Positions 1 through 7,500 of a DNA stretch of 39,034 nucleotides are shown here, piece after piece. How positions within the stretch are numbered: the stretch's first letter is position 1; every line of letters begins with the position of its first letter. This DNA comes from Blastocatellia bacterium. GTDB taxonomy: Bacteria; Acidobacteriota; Blastocatellia; HR10. The translations under genes and the position numbers were made by a program. The stretch spans positions 1 to 39,034 of the forward strand of contig DATLZR010000014.1 of NCBI GenBank assembly GCA_035573895.1. Direction: 5' to 3'. The notes beneath the pieces are model-generated. The model saw only the letters and a program-made list of their open reading frames with translations. It was not told the DNA's origin and searched no databases.

Positions 1-78
1 GCAGTCGCCCCTGACGGGATCACTTTTTATGCCGACGCTGTCGGGGGTGGCGGCGATGGCTACAACGGCTACAACTGA
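1..78 (+). CDS. possible C-terminal end of a truncated gene
   Basis: Frame 1 is open from the first base to a TGA at 76-78 and reads 25 codons ending in a Gly/Asn-rich tail (GGGGDGYNGYN). With only this stub I cannot assign a family, and an open frame this short can occur by chance. It lies just upstream of decayed transposase sequence, so it may be part of the same debris. Confidence 0.2.
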   Translation, partial: AVAPDGITFYADAVGGGGDGYNGYN

Positions 79-205
79 GCTGTCGCGTCAGCCCTCAAGC
101 CATTGATGCCCCGTTTACGGGGCGGGCCGTGGCCCTGGATACAAGCACTCTTTCTGCGGGCATTGCAGCAGATGATCCCCAACCTCACCCGGGCCGCCCT
201 TGGTC

Positions 206-479
206 GCGAGCTTCTCGGCGGTCTACGCGCTGGATAGCACAGTCATCCGTTTGCCGGTGAGCTTATGGGGCTGTTTGCTGGCTATGGCGGCAGATCGAGC
301 GCAGCAGCCCACAGGTTATCTCTGCTACTGGAGTGGCTGAGGGGGCGCTGGCAGGCCCTTCTTTTGCCAGCCTCACTTGATCTGCGTGCCACTCCCCGGA
401 GGTCGCCAACCGGCGTCGGCAGCGGGCCCGCGAAGCCGCCCGACGACAATGGCGCACCCCTAGGAAACAGCGGCGTTAG
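206..479 (+). pseudogene. decayed IS4-type transposase fragment
   Basis: The frame starting at 206 reads SAVYALDSTVIRLPVSLW, which matches the YALDST box holding the first catalytic aspartate of IS4-family DDE transposases (Asp codon 233-235). The frame ends soon after in a stop. A second frame at 402-479 reads VANRRRQRAREAARRQW, resembling the basic stretch that precedes the last catalytic region in the same family. The two pieces are in different frames with stops between them, so the gene is frameshifted and non-functional. No clear terminal inverted repeats were found. The family is inferred from the first motif; the second piece is weaker support. Confidence 0.5.
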
Positions 480-827
480 AGCGAACCAATAGCGAAAAAC
501 CCGAGCGCGTGATGTGCGAGTAGTAGCTGATGGAAGCGGCGAATCAGTGAGCGATGGCGCGAGCAGGTTGCCGGCCACGGCCGACTAGTGCGTCGTGGCC
601 GAGGGTTCAAACAGTTGCCGGCGCTGTGGAGTATCTGCAGCGGCGGGCGCGCATGTAAGCGGCAGAAATATCCCAGCACCTGGCAACGGCTGGAAAAGGC
701 CCACTCGCCCCCAGCAGTGTCACGCTGGACCTGGTTGAGCACCGGCGTATTGATCCTCAGGCATTGTTCTCCTCATTTCTTCCAGATGATGCAATAATTC
801 ACCCGGGTGCCGATATAGAGCGGGGAT
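480..827. other. no gene seen; probable mobile-element debris
   Basis: Short open frames occur on both strands, but none has a ribosome-binding site or a recognisable motif. The stretch lies between the transposase remnant and the toxin-antitoxin pair, so it is probably decayed insertion-sequence DNA. That is inference only. Confidence 0.3.
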
Positions 828-1259
828 TTATCCACGGCTTTGCTGTTCTATATATCGCTTGATGTGCCTCGCAAAGCGATCGAAGTCATCGAGACGGTCC
901 CGAATGATCTCATAGACCTTCGCGACATCAACCTCAGCATACTGATGCACCAGGACATTGCGCGTGCCGATCATGGCTTGCAGGATCTCGACGCTTGACT
1001 CAGGGATGACGCGATGCCTGGCCAGGCGGAGCGGAATCTCTCTGTATTCGTCCCATTGGGAATCTCCGAGCGCGGCTAAGATATGGGCGCCGATATAGAT
1101 CAAGTTCTGGACGGCAGTCTGAATGCCCCGCTCGGCGGCATAGACTGCCTGCCAGTCGCCGATGAATTTTTCAAATGGGTACTGCTGATACTGGCGCAAG
1201 TGGGCTACGCGAGTAGCCATATCTTCTAAATGTTTGTCAATGATTTGGCGCTTGATCAC
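828..1259 (-). CDS. hepT: HepT-like HEPN ribonuclease toxin (DUF86)
   Basis: This 143-aa all-helical protein belongs to the HepT/DUF86 group of HEPN RNases. The signature R-x4-H-x-Y is intact as RNVLVHQY (Arg100, His105, Tyr107). In characterised pairs the Arg and His form the RNase site, and the MNT partner silences the toxin by adding AMP to the tyrosine. The start codon lies inside the end of the upstream mntA gene (23-base overlap), so the two are probably translationally coupled. The intact motif and full length suggest a functional toxin. The pair follows the CRISPR effector operon on the same strand, in keeping with a defence island. Confidence 0.85.
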   Translation of the reverse strand: MIKRQIIDKHLEDMATRVAHLRQYQQYPFEKFIGDWQAVYAAERGIQTAVQNLIYIGAHILAALGDSQWDEYREIPLRLARHRVIPESSVEILQAMIGTRNVLVHQYAEVDVAKVYEIIRDRLDDFDRFARHIKRYIEQQSRG

Positions 1260-1710
1260 AGCCGGTCAATTTGCTGAAGGTGCCCTGTTCGATACGTTCG
1301 TATATATACTGGCGCTTGATCTCTCTCAGGGGCCGGGTGTCCACATATCTATGTTTCACCGTGACCTCGAAGGCGATTCTCAGATCTTCATCCCGACAAA
1401 ACAGAAGACGTCCATCACTGATCACCTCGTTGGCCAGGAGAGGGGGTGCTTCATGGAGCAAGACCAGATCTATCTCGTTCTTCTGGAGCAAGCCCATCAA
1501 GTCGGCAATCACGGCGGCCTTATAGCCGTAGGGCTCCTTGGCGTCGAGCTTCCGCAACTTCTTCTCATCCACGAGCAAAGCGATATCGAGATCGCTGAGC
1601 TCATTCGTGCGGCTTCGAGCAACTGAGCCGAACAGATAAGCGAGCAAAATCTCGCTTCTTTGCTCGAAGTAGGGAGCAAGCTTTCTCTTTATCGCCCCTG
1701 CGGCCAGCAT
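1237..1710 (-). CDS. mntA: MntA-like nucleotidyltransferase antitoxin
   Basis: This 157-aa protein has the minimal nucleotidyltransferase signature: GSVARSR (Gly28-Ser29) followed by SDLDIALL (Asp40, Asp42), and a third acidic residue in EIDLVLL (Asp82). These residues coordinate metal and nucleotide in the polymerase-beta-like fold. In known MntA/HepT modules this protein adds AMP groups to the HEPN toxin and so acts as an enzymatic antitoxin. It is the upstream partner and overlaps hepT by 23 bases. There is no clear Shine-Dalgarno sequence before the ATG, while a promoter-like -10 sits only 17 bases upstream, suggesting a very short 5' leader. Confidence 0.85.
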   Translation of the reverse strand: MLAAGAIKRKLAPYFEQRSEILLAYLFGSVARSRTNELSDLDIALLVDEKKLRKLDAKEPYGYKAAVIADLMGLLQKNEIDLVLLHEAPPLLANEVISDGRLLFCRDEDLRIAFEVTVKHRYVDTRPLREIKRQYIYERIEQGTFSKLTGCDQAPNH

Positions 1711-1727
1711 AAAAAATTGCTTGTTAG

Positions 1728-1757
1728 ATTTTAACTGGCCTCTCTCTTGCCGATCAA
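1728..1757 (-). promoter_or_regulatory. candidate sigma-70 promoter for mntA-hepT
   Basis: Read on the minus strand, TTGATC (1752-1757) and TAAAAT (1728-1733) are separated by 18 bases. The -10 lies 17 bases before the mntA ATG, giving a leader of about ten bases with no Shine-Dalgarno sequence. This is a match by eye to the consensus only. Confidence 0.4.
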
Positions 1758-1847
1758 CCAGGGAGCCCCTTCTCCGGACAGAACGACTTTAATGATTTTT
1801 GAACACTGCTCATGCCACTTTCAAAATAGCTCCGCGATTTCACTTTT

Positions 1848-2063
1848 CTAACGGTCAGCTTGGATGAGATGGTCTATAAGAAACCCTCGACGAGGCTGGT
1901 AACAGGAGGCGCGCTCGCACACGAGTCCTCCGAGCAATAACCCGTCGCTTGATGGCTCCATACCGATGCCATGGCTATAGGGTCACGGGGTGCTCTGGCA
2001 AACAGCGTCGCCGTTCACGCTGATGCCAATAACTTTCACTTGTTCAAACTCATCGTGGGTCAT
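1848..2063 (-). pseudogene. interrupted small reading frame, unknown
   Basis: The stretch 1711-2123 between mntA and cas3 holds no intact gene. One minus-strand frame starts at ATG 2063 (MTHDEFEQVKVIGISVNG...), stops at 1983-1985, and continues in the same frame for 44 more codons to a TAG at 1848-1850. The frame is also open upstream of the ATG. It could be a short gene with one nonsense mutation or chance. I do not recognise the family. No CRISPR repeats were found here. Confidence 0.2.
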
Positions 2064-2123
2064 AGCGTTGTTTGAAAGTTCTCCCAGCGTAGCGGTTCGA
2101 TCATCGCAATGGCCCAAGCTTGG

Positions 2124-4397
2124 TTAGTCTATCATAATCCCCCCGCCCGCGCTGTCTGGCGATAATGGCGATACCAATCCTATCTGCTTGCTGTATTTCA
2201 GCGTTGTTTGAATACACCGCAAATCTTCTATCGGTGTGAAAAACTCAGTATGCTTAAGCCAGTACACTGGCACAGGCACTAACAATTCCGGCAGCCGCCA
2301 GCTTTCGCCGCGTTCCTTGAATTCATAGGCTTCCTGCAAGAACTCAGTAGGCAAAACCTCTACCGAGATTTGTCCTCGCCTAGCAGTGAAGCGCGAGCGC
2401 ATTTCTTCATCGGAAAGGTCGATCGTGTAACAGCCTAAGATACGTTGCACTTCATCTATTGTCCGGCGTCCCTCACAAAATTCTATCTTCCAATCCTCAG
2501 ACGCCATTACCTGATCGTAGAGGCGATGAGTAACATCGGCTAAATCTCGATCTGTAGGCATTTCTGAAAGAGTCTCCAGAAGTTCCAGGCTCCATTGAAG
2601 CATTTCTTTACCATAAACGCGCTGCGAACCCTCCGACCACTGGCGATAGATGATAACAGGAGCTGGGGGAGTCTCTCCTCGACGATTGACGCGCCCCATG
2701 CGCTGCACCAAAGCATCAATCGGTGCTATTTCGGTCAGAAGCACATCGTAAGAAATGTCCAAGCTGACCTCTACGACCTGCGTGGCGACAAAGATCGTGC
2801 CGGGTTGTGGCTTTTCTGCTCGAGCTTCCTTTTTCTGTCGGTCGCGGAAGATGAAGCGGGCATGAAGTAGCTCACACTTCCTCCAGCCTCGTTCTTTAAG
2901 CTGCTTATAAAGTGTCTGCGCTTCGCTGATGGTATTGGCGATAAGGAGTACAGAGCGCCCGTCGCGAGCATACCGGAGCGCTTCTTCAATCCCGTCCTTC
3001 AGCAGAGCGCCTTCGCGCCGTTGCAGTTGGTGGCGCTTGCGCTGCCAGAGGGGGAGTTCGGCTTCCACCAGCCTACCCTGTTGGAAAAGCTCAAGGAGCC
3101 GTGTCGGAAGCGTGGCGCTGGCCAACGCCAACCGTGCTGGTTGCTCGCGGCTGAGAGCTTCTAATAGCAGGCCCAGCGTGTAAGGCTCATAGGCGTGAAT
3201 TTCATCCAAGATTATGGTAGCTCTTTTGGCTAGGCTTCGACGTTCCTCCCAGTGACGTCCGTTTAGGTGCGCCAGTAGGTACTGGTCCAGTGTTGCCACC
3301 GTGACAGGCCTAGCAAAGACCGAACCAAAAAGTTTCATGTCCAGCGGGTCTTCATCGAACTCTTTCCGCAGCACATAACTGGCCCGCCCGTGAGCCAGCG
3401 CCACACGGCTGTCGCCATAGATTTTCCGTAACCGCCTCCACATGGCATTGACCGTTGCCTGTGTGGGAAGGAGGTAAATCAGGCGCTTCGTATTTCCTGC
3501 CCAGAGCAAGAGGGCCTCGGTCTTACCTGTACCTGTCGGCGCCCGCAGAAAAAGGGTATTGTGTGTCGCGTTGGCTGCTTGTCGTTGGAATTCGCGCAAG
3601 GGGAACTGCTGGATATGGGCCTCAACAGAAGCCCTACCCTGATCAAGAAAGAGCAATGCAGGATCAGGCTGTTTTGCCGATACTAGCCAGTCAGCTAGGT
3701 GGAGCACCGCTTTGACCTGAGCGAATTCCTGCACAGGTAGAGCTTGAAGGATGCCCCGCAAGCTCTTCCTTTCTTGCCCAAACGGGAAGCTTTGGTCGAG
3801 CAACGCTGCTGGCGATTGCTTGAGCAGCGGTTGTAAAGCAGTCATAAGATTTTTGGCCGGCATCAAGTCATCCACGCCAACACGTTGAAGCAGTTCCCAA
3901 ACAACTTCCAGTGCCTCTGCTAGCTTCGAGTGAAGGTCTGGCACACCATAGCCTTTATAAAGTTCTGGCCCCAGTGGTGAATGGTGCGTCAAAACGGCAG
4001 CCGTAGCGCTGAAGTCACGGATATGCCACCCACACTTCTGCCCCAAGTACTTTTCAGCAACTAATGCGAATGGTAGCGATGCCAGAGCGTGAGGGTACGC
4101 TGCGGCTTTTTTCCTCCTCACCTCTCGCTTCAAGCAATCAATTTCCCTAGAGGTAGCGCCGCGTTCTACGGCCAACTCTAGCTGTCGGATTGTGCGCATG
4201 TATTCTTGAAAGCTATGGGTAGCTTTGCCAATATCGTGCAAGGCGCACGCGAGCAGAGCTTTAGTTCGCAGACGCTCATCAAGTCTTAAGCGGTCTGCGA
4301 TCTTTTCGCCCAAGCATATCACATTCCATAGATGATCTGTAAGCGGAACGTCAGGCTTGGCTAAGAGTTCATCCACACGAAGTTTCTCCCTCTGCAT
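2124..4397 (-). CDS. cas3: Cas3 HD nuclease-helicase
   Basis: This 757-aa protein is a complete single-chain Cas3. The HD nuclease residues are all visible: His22, His54-Asp55 (ALHDIGKA), His103, His138-His139 and Asp236 (LADWL). The superfamily-2 helicase follows with Walker A APTGTGKT at 286-293, DEIH at 398-401, SATLP at 427-431 and QRMGRVNRRG at 565-574. Cas3 is recruited by target-bound Cascade to nick, unwind and degrade DNA. It is the last gene of the operon and overlaps cas5 by 37 bases. A GTG at 4376, preceded by AGAGGGAGAA, is an alternative start with a better ribosome-binding site than the ATG at 4397. Confidence 0.93.
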   Translation of the reverse strand: MQREKLRVDELLAKPDVPLTDHLWNVICLGEKIADRLRLDERLRTKALLACALHDIGKATHSFQEYMRTIRQLELAVERGATSREIDCLKREVRRKKAAAYPHALASLPFALVAEKYLGQKCGWHIRDFSATAAVLTHHSPLGPELYKGYGVPDLHSKLAEALEVVWELLQRVGVDDLMPAKNLMTALQPLLKQSPAALLDQSFPFGQERKSLRGILQALPVQEFAQVKAVLHLADWLVSAKQPDPALLFLDQGRASVEAHIQQFPLREFQRQAANATHNTLFLRAPTGTGKTEALLLWAGNTKRLIYLLPTQATVNAMWRRLRKIYGDSRVALAHGRASYVLRKEFDEDPLDMKLFGSVFARPVTVATLDQYLLAHLNGRHWEERRSLAKRATIILDEIHAYEPYTLGLLLEALSREQPARLALASATLPTRLLELFQQGRLVEAELPLWQRKRHQLQRREGALLKDGIEEALRYARDGRSVLLIANTISEAQTLYKQLKERGWRKCELLHARFIFRDRQKKEARAEKPQPGTIFVATQVVEVSLDISYDVLLTEIAPIDALVQRMGRVNRRGETPPAPVIIYRQWSEGSQRVYGKEMLQWSLELLETLSEMPTDRDLADVTHRLYDQVMASEDWKIEFCEGRRTIDEVQRILGCYTIDLSDEEMRSRFTARRGQISVEVLPTEFLQEAYEFKERGESWRLPELLVPVPVYWLKHTEFFTPIEDLRCIQTTLKYSKQIGLVSPLSPDSAGGGIMID

Positions 4398-5077
4398 TGC
4401 AGTGCGGGTAGCTTTGGCTCTTCCACCTCTAGCTCTAACTCCAGGGGAAGAAAGCTCAGCGCGGTTGAGCGCTTCGGTTGGCGAAGTCCGCGTGCATCTA
4501 CCGTAAAGCCTAGCGGCAGCATCTCCACAACCGGCGGCTCAAACCGAATGCCAGGACGCAAATTCGGAAGGCGAGTTCGCATCTGGCGAATGTCGCCCGG
4601 CAGCACCGTGCCTCGGAAGCGCGGCTCGCCTTTGGAAGCGTCCTCCAGCGCAGCATCCTCCACGAGTAACAACTCGTCCTCCCGTCCCAGCGAGAGTGGA
4701 TACACGGGATTGTGGAGTGCTTGCTCCAATTTTTGAAGCAACGTCTCTTCACCACCGTACAGAAGCGTGTAGCGAACGAAAAAGAGCAGCTCCCGGAAAT
4801 ACGGTGAACGCTCCATCCTGCCGCCCTTGATTTTGAGTAGGGTCCACATATCACGGGCGCGCGCAGGCTCAGTGTCCATCCAGACGGCGACCTTCGCGTG
4901 AGCCAGTAGGCTACTCTCTGCCCAGAGTTCACGATCCGAAAGCCCCAGCGCAGCCCCAGCAATACCCATCAACGTGGTTGGCGGTGGCATCGGTAGTGTC
5001 CGTTGGTAGTTGTGATCCAGCGGACGGCGAAAAGACGCTACCGGCGCACGGACACTCACGTAGAGGATTCGTTCCAT
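4361..5077 (-). CDS. cas5: Cas5 (Cst/Tneap type) Cascade subunit
   Basis: This 238-aa protein begins MERILYVSVRAPVASFRRP followed by PMPPPTTLMGIAGAALGL, the usual N-terminal pattern of Cas5 RAMP proteins: a first strand, then a proline-rich turn and the TxxG helix. Cas5 caps the 5' handle of the crRNA in Cascade. No catalytic His for crRNA processing is expected, because a separate Cas6 is present upstream. A GGAG lies 7 bases before the ATG. The gene overlaps cas7 by 22 bases and cas3 by 37, so these genes are tightly coupled. Confidence 0.87.
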   Translation of the reverse strand: MERILYVSVRAPVASFRRPLDHNYQRTLPMPPPTTLMGIAGAALGLSDRELWAESSLLAHAKVAVWMDTEPARARDMWTLLKIKGGRMERSPYFRELLFFVRYTLLYGGEETLLQKLEQALHNPVYPLSLGREDELLLVEDAALEDASKGEPRFRGTVLPGDIRQMRTRLPNLRPGIRFEPPVVEMLPLGFTVDARGLRQPKRSTALSFLPLELELEVEEPKLPALQCRGRNFVWMNS

Positions 5078-5985
5078 AGGTTCTCCACATCAGCTCGGGC
5101 CCTGGAGATGGCTTCATGGACCGAAAGGACCTCTCCATAGCTCGCCAGCACATCACGAATTTCCTCCTCGTTGCCGAAAATGCCCGGCTCAATCCCGAAC
5201 AAAGTGTGCTGGCGATAGGCTGCAAATTTGTTCAAGGCATTTCGCAGCGGTTCCAATTCCAGACCGTATTTGCTGTCTTCATAGTGAGCAACGAGCGCCT
5301 CTAGGAACACTGGATGCTTGACCGAAAGCCGGCTGTAAGCAATGAACTTCGGCGAAAGGTCTGTGAGCATCCGAGCCGTTCGCCCGCCGCCCCAAAGGAG
5401 ATTCAAGGCTTCGAAGAGCGTCTGGACGCGCCTTCTCCTTTCATTCGGGGGAAGTTGTTGGTCGTTTGACTGACCGGTTTCTAGCGCCCGAAAGGTGCCC
5501 ACCCGGTCGAGTTCTATTAGCATTGTTCCCTTGAAAAGGTTGGCGTAAAGTTCAGTCTCAAACATGTTTCCGCCAGCAGCCATTTCCTGTCCAAAGCGTT
5601 CAAAGGATCGCGTGCCGAGGTCGCGGTCACCCTGAAATGGAAATAGCCCCACGGCAGCCGAGACACGCACCGGCGAAGTGCGACGCCGCCCGCCCGATGG
5701 GTCTAAGTAACCGAAGAGATCCTCATCCACAAACTCGTGCGGGCGCACCGGTGGGGTGACTTCTTGCCCGCTCACTTGTGCAGATGGCTCGGAAAGTGAG
5801 TAACCCAACTCTTCCAGCCGATCCCGCAGCATCCGCCGGATGGCCTGCCCGGAGATGTAGGGAATAGTGCTGCCATCGGGCAGCGTGACTTTCTTTGCGA
5901 CGACGACGTTCCCTTCCGTGTGAGAAGCGTTCACATTCGCCGCCGAGACTTTCATAAGGTAGCCAATGGCAATTGCTCTGCTCAT
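5056..5985 (-). CDS. cas7: Cas7 (DevR/Cst2 family) Cascade backbone
   Basis: This 309-aa protein carries the DevR/Csa2/Cst2 hallmark N-terminus: IGYLMKVSAANVNASHTEGN, then a basic strand and ISGQAIRRMLRD. Cas7 forms the helical backbone that holds the crRNA spacer. Length and motifs fit the Tneap/I-B Cst2 group. It starts 3 bases after the cas8 stop. The last three Glu codons of cas8 (GAGGAGGAG) lie just before the TGA and serve as the Shine-Dalgarno sequence for this gene, so cas8 and cas7 translation should be coupled. Confidence 0.9.
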   Translation of the reverse strand: MSRAIAIGYLMKVSAANVNASHTEGNVVVAKKVTLPDGSTIPYISGQAIRRMLRDRLEELGYSLSEPSAQVSGQEVTPPVRPHEFVDEDLFGYLDPSGGRRRTSPVRVSAAVGLFPFQGDRDLGTRSFERFGQEMAAGGNMFETELYANLFKGTMLIELDRVGTFRALETGQSNDQQLPPNERRRRVQTLFEALNLLWGGGRTARMLTDLSPKFIAYSRLSVKHPVFLEALVAHYEDSKYGLELEPLRNALNKFAAYRQHTLFGIEPGIFGNEEEIRDVLASYGEVLSVHEAISRARADVENLWNESST

Positions 5986-5988
5986 AGA

Positions 5989-7500
5989 TCACTCCTCCTC
6001 TGATGATTGGGACTCTTCCGCTTGCGGTGCCCCTTTGCGTAAGAAGGCGTTCATCGCGTAGATGGAAAGAAGCGTTTTGATCCTTACCCATGGAGTTCCG
6101 CCAATTCGCTCGCCCCGTTCGATCTTGAGCAAGGCTTCCGGGATGGTCAGCTCAAGGCGAAATTGAGCGTCATTAAGCACACGGTAGAATTCCTCCGGGT
6201 TTTTAGCATTCCGCAACGAATAGAGCAAACCCATCTCTTTATGCTCTTGTGCTGCGGTTCCTAAGGTGTGGCCAAAGCCGGTCAGTGTTCGCTGGAATTG
6301 TGCATCCATGTTGAGCACCTCCTGTACGTATTGGTTCAGTAAGTCTATCGTGCCTCGAACCAACGGTCGAGGATTATCTTCCCTAGCACGAGCGTCGAAA
6401 AGAAACTGTTCGACAAACGGTGCCGGGTCGCCAAATTCCATCACCGCCCAAGAAATTTTATCCCTCCACAGGGTCTCGTACCTATCCCCCTGTCGCGCCT
6501 CAAACTGTCGAAAGATCATCACAACGCGTTGATGGGGATTAGGATCAATCTGATGTTGAGCGATGATATCCGTCCAGCGTTCGTAGAGCCGGTACAGCGA
6601 CTGGAGCTTGGAGAACTCCCGCAGTGCCTGCATATTGAATGCTTGTCCGGGTGTACCTGTGACAGCATACAGTCTGATTGGTACCGGAGGCCTATCTGTT
6701 CCGCTGGCACCCAATAGTGTAGCCAAATACTGTCGTGCTTCGTTAGAAAGCAGGTCGGATTGCCGCACATGAGCAAACAACGCCAGTAACAACCCGAGCG
6801 TGGTTTCGTGGATGTAGGGCCCAAAGAAAGCAACCGGAGCATTCCCACCTCTGCTCCCTCTCACCTGAAGGGGTTGAAGGACTTCTTTATGGAGCCGGTC
6901 CAATTCGCGCAAGTCGGAATGGAAAACGAAAAAGTGAAACGCATCACGTCCTTGGGCTTTCCAAAGCCAGCCCAAATACCCTGCTAATCCCGCCAGCGCG
7001 CAGCGGGCACAGAATCGCAATCCTCGTTTCCCGCCCGAGTAGAAGTTTCCGAATTTGTTGGGATCAACTACGAAGGGATACATCCACATCTTGGCGTCGG
7101 TAAGCGGTACAGTGTCGCCGCAGAGGTCACATACATTGGACTTTCTGCTCAATTTCAAGTCTAGCTTAAACTCAGGAGGATTAGTAAAATAATTTTCTTC
7201 CTTGCCTTCGACCTCGACTTTAATCTTCGGCGCTGAGCCGGAGACTTTAATGAAAAGGTTTGTCGGATAGACCCAGTTGACTTTATCGTACTCCCGAATG
7301 TCTCCGGTTACTTCGTCGTAGTACTTTCCCTTTTTGCCGGTGGGTCGTACGAGTTGGCTCAGTAACCACTTTAGGACATCTTCCACTTGGTAGCAGCCTT
7401 CGCCGAACTGTTCGATGAGTACGATAAGTCCCGTATCCACCCAAAAGTTGCCGGTGGAGCGATTATAGGAAAGCTGAATCAAGAACGGTGGCGGTGTCAT
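5989..7500 (-). CDS. cas8: Cas8 large subunit, CXXC-CXXC (Cst1) family
   Basis: This 503-aa protein has two CXXC pairs, CDLC (Cys124, Cys127) and CARC (Cys164, Cys167), separated by about 37 residues. This is the zinc-ribbon signature of the Cst1 (CXXC-CXXC) Cas8 family of Tneap-type I-B systems. Cas8 is the large Cascade subunit, expected to take part in PAM recognition and Cas3 recruitment. I chose the ATG at 7500 (MTPPPFLIQLSYN) over an upstream in-frame ATG at 7551 because AGAGGG sits 7-8 bases before it and the extra 17 residues look unlike the family. The start lies inside the 3' tail of the glycoside hydrolase gene (38-base overlap). Confidence 0.85.
   Translation of the reverse strand: MTPPPFLIQLSYNRSTGNFWVDTGLIVLIEQFGEGCYQVEDVLKWLLSQLVRPTGKKGKYYDEVTGDIREYDKVNWVYPTNLFIKVSGSAPKIKVEVEGKEENYFTNPPEFKLDLKLSRKSNVCDLCGDTVPLTDAKMWMYPFVVDPNKFGNFYSGGKRGLRFCARCALAGLAGYLGWLWKAQGRDAFHFFVFHSDLRELDRLHKEVLQPLQVRGSRGGNAPVAFFGPYIHETTLGLLLALFAHVRQSDLLSNEARQYLATLLGASGTDRPPVPIRLYAVTGTPGQAFNMQALREFSKLQSLYRLYERWTDIIAQHQIDPNPHQRVVMIFRQFEARQGDRYETLWRDKISWAVMEFGDPAPFVEQFLFDARAREDNPRPLVRGTIDLLNQYVQEVLNMDAQFQRTLTGFGHTLGTAAQEHKEMGLLYSLRNAKNPEEFYRVLNDAQFRLELTIPEALLKIERGERIGGTPWVRIKTLLSIYAMNAFLRKGAPQAEESQSSEEE

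Noticed and set aside
1711-2123. Possible CRISPR array or leader next to cas3
   Set aside because: No repeated unit of 25-40 bases is present; only isolated short similarities such as GTTTGAAAG were seen. The same holds for 9859-10428.
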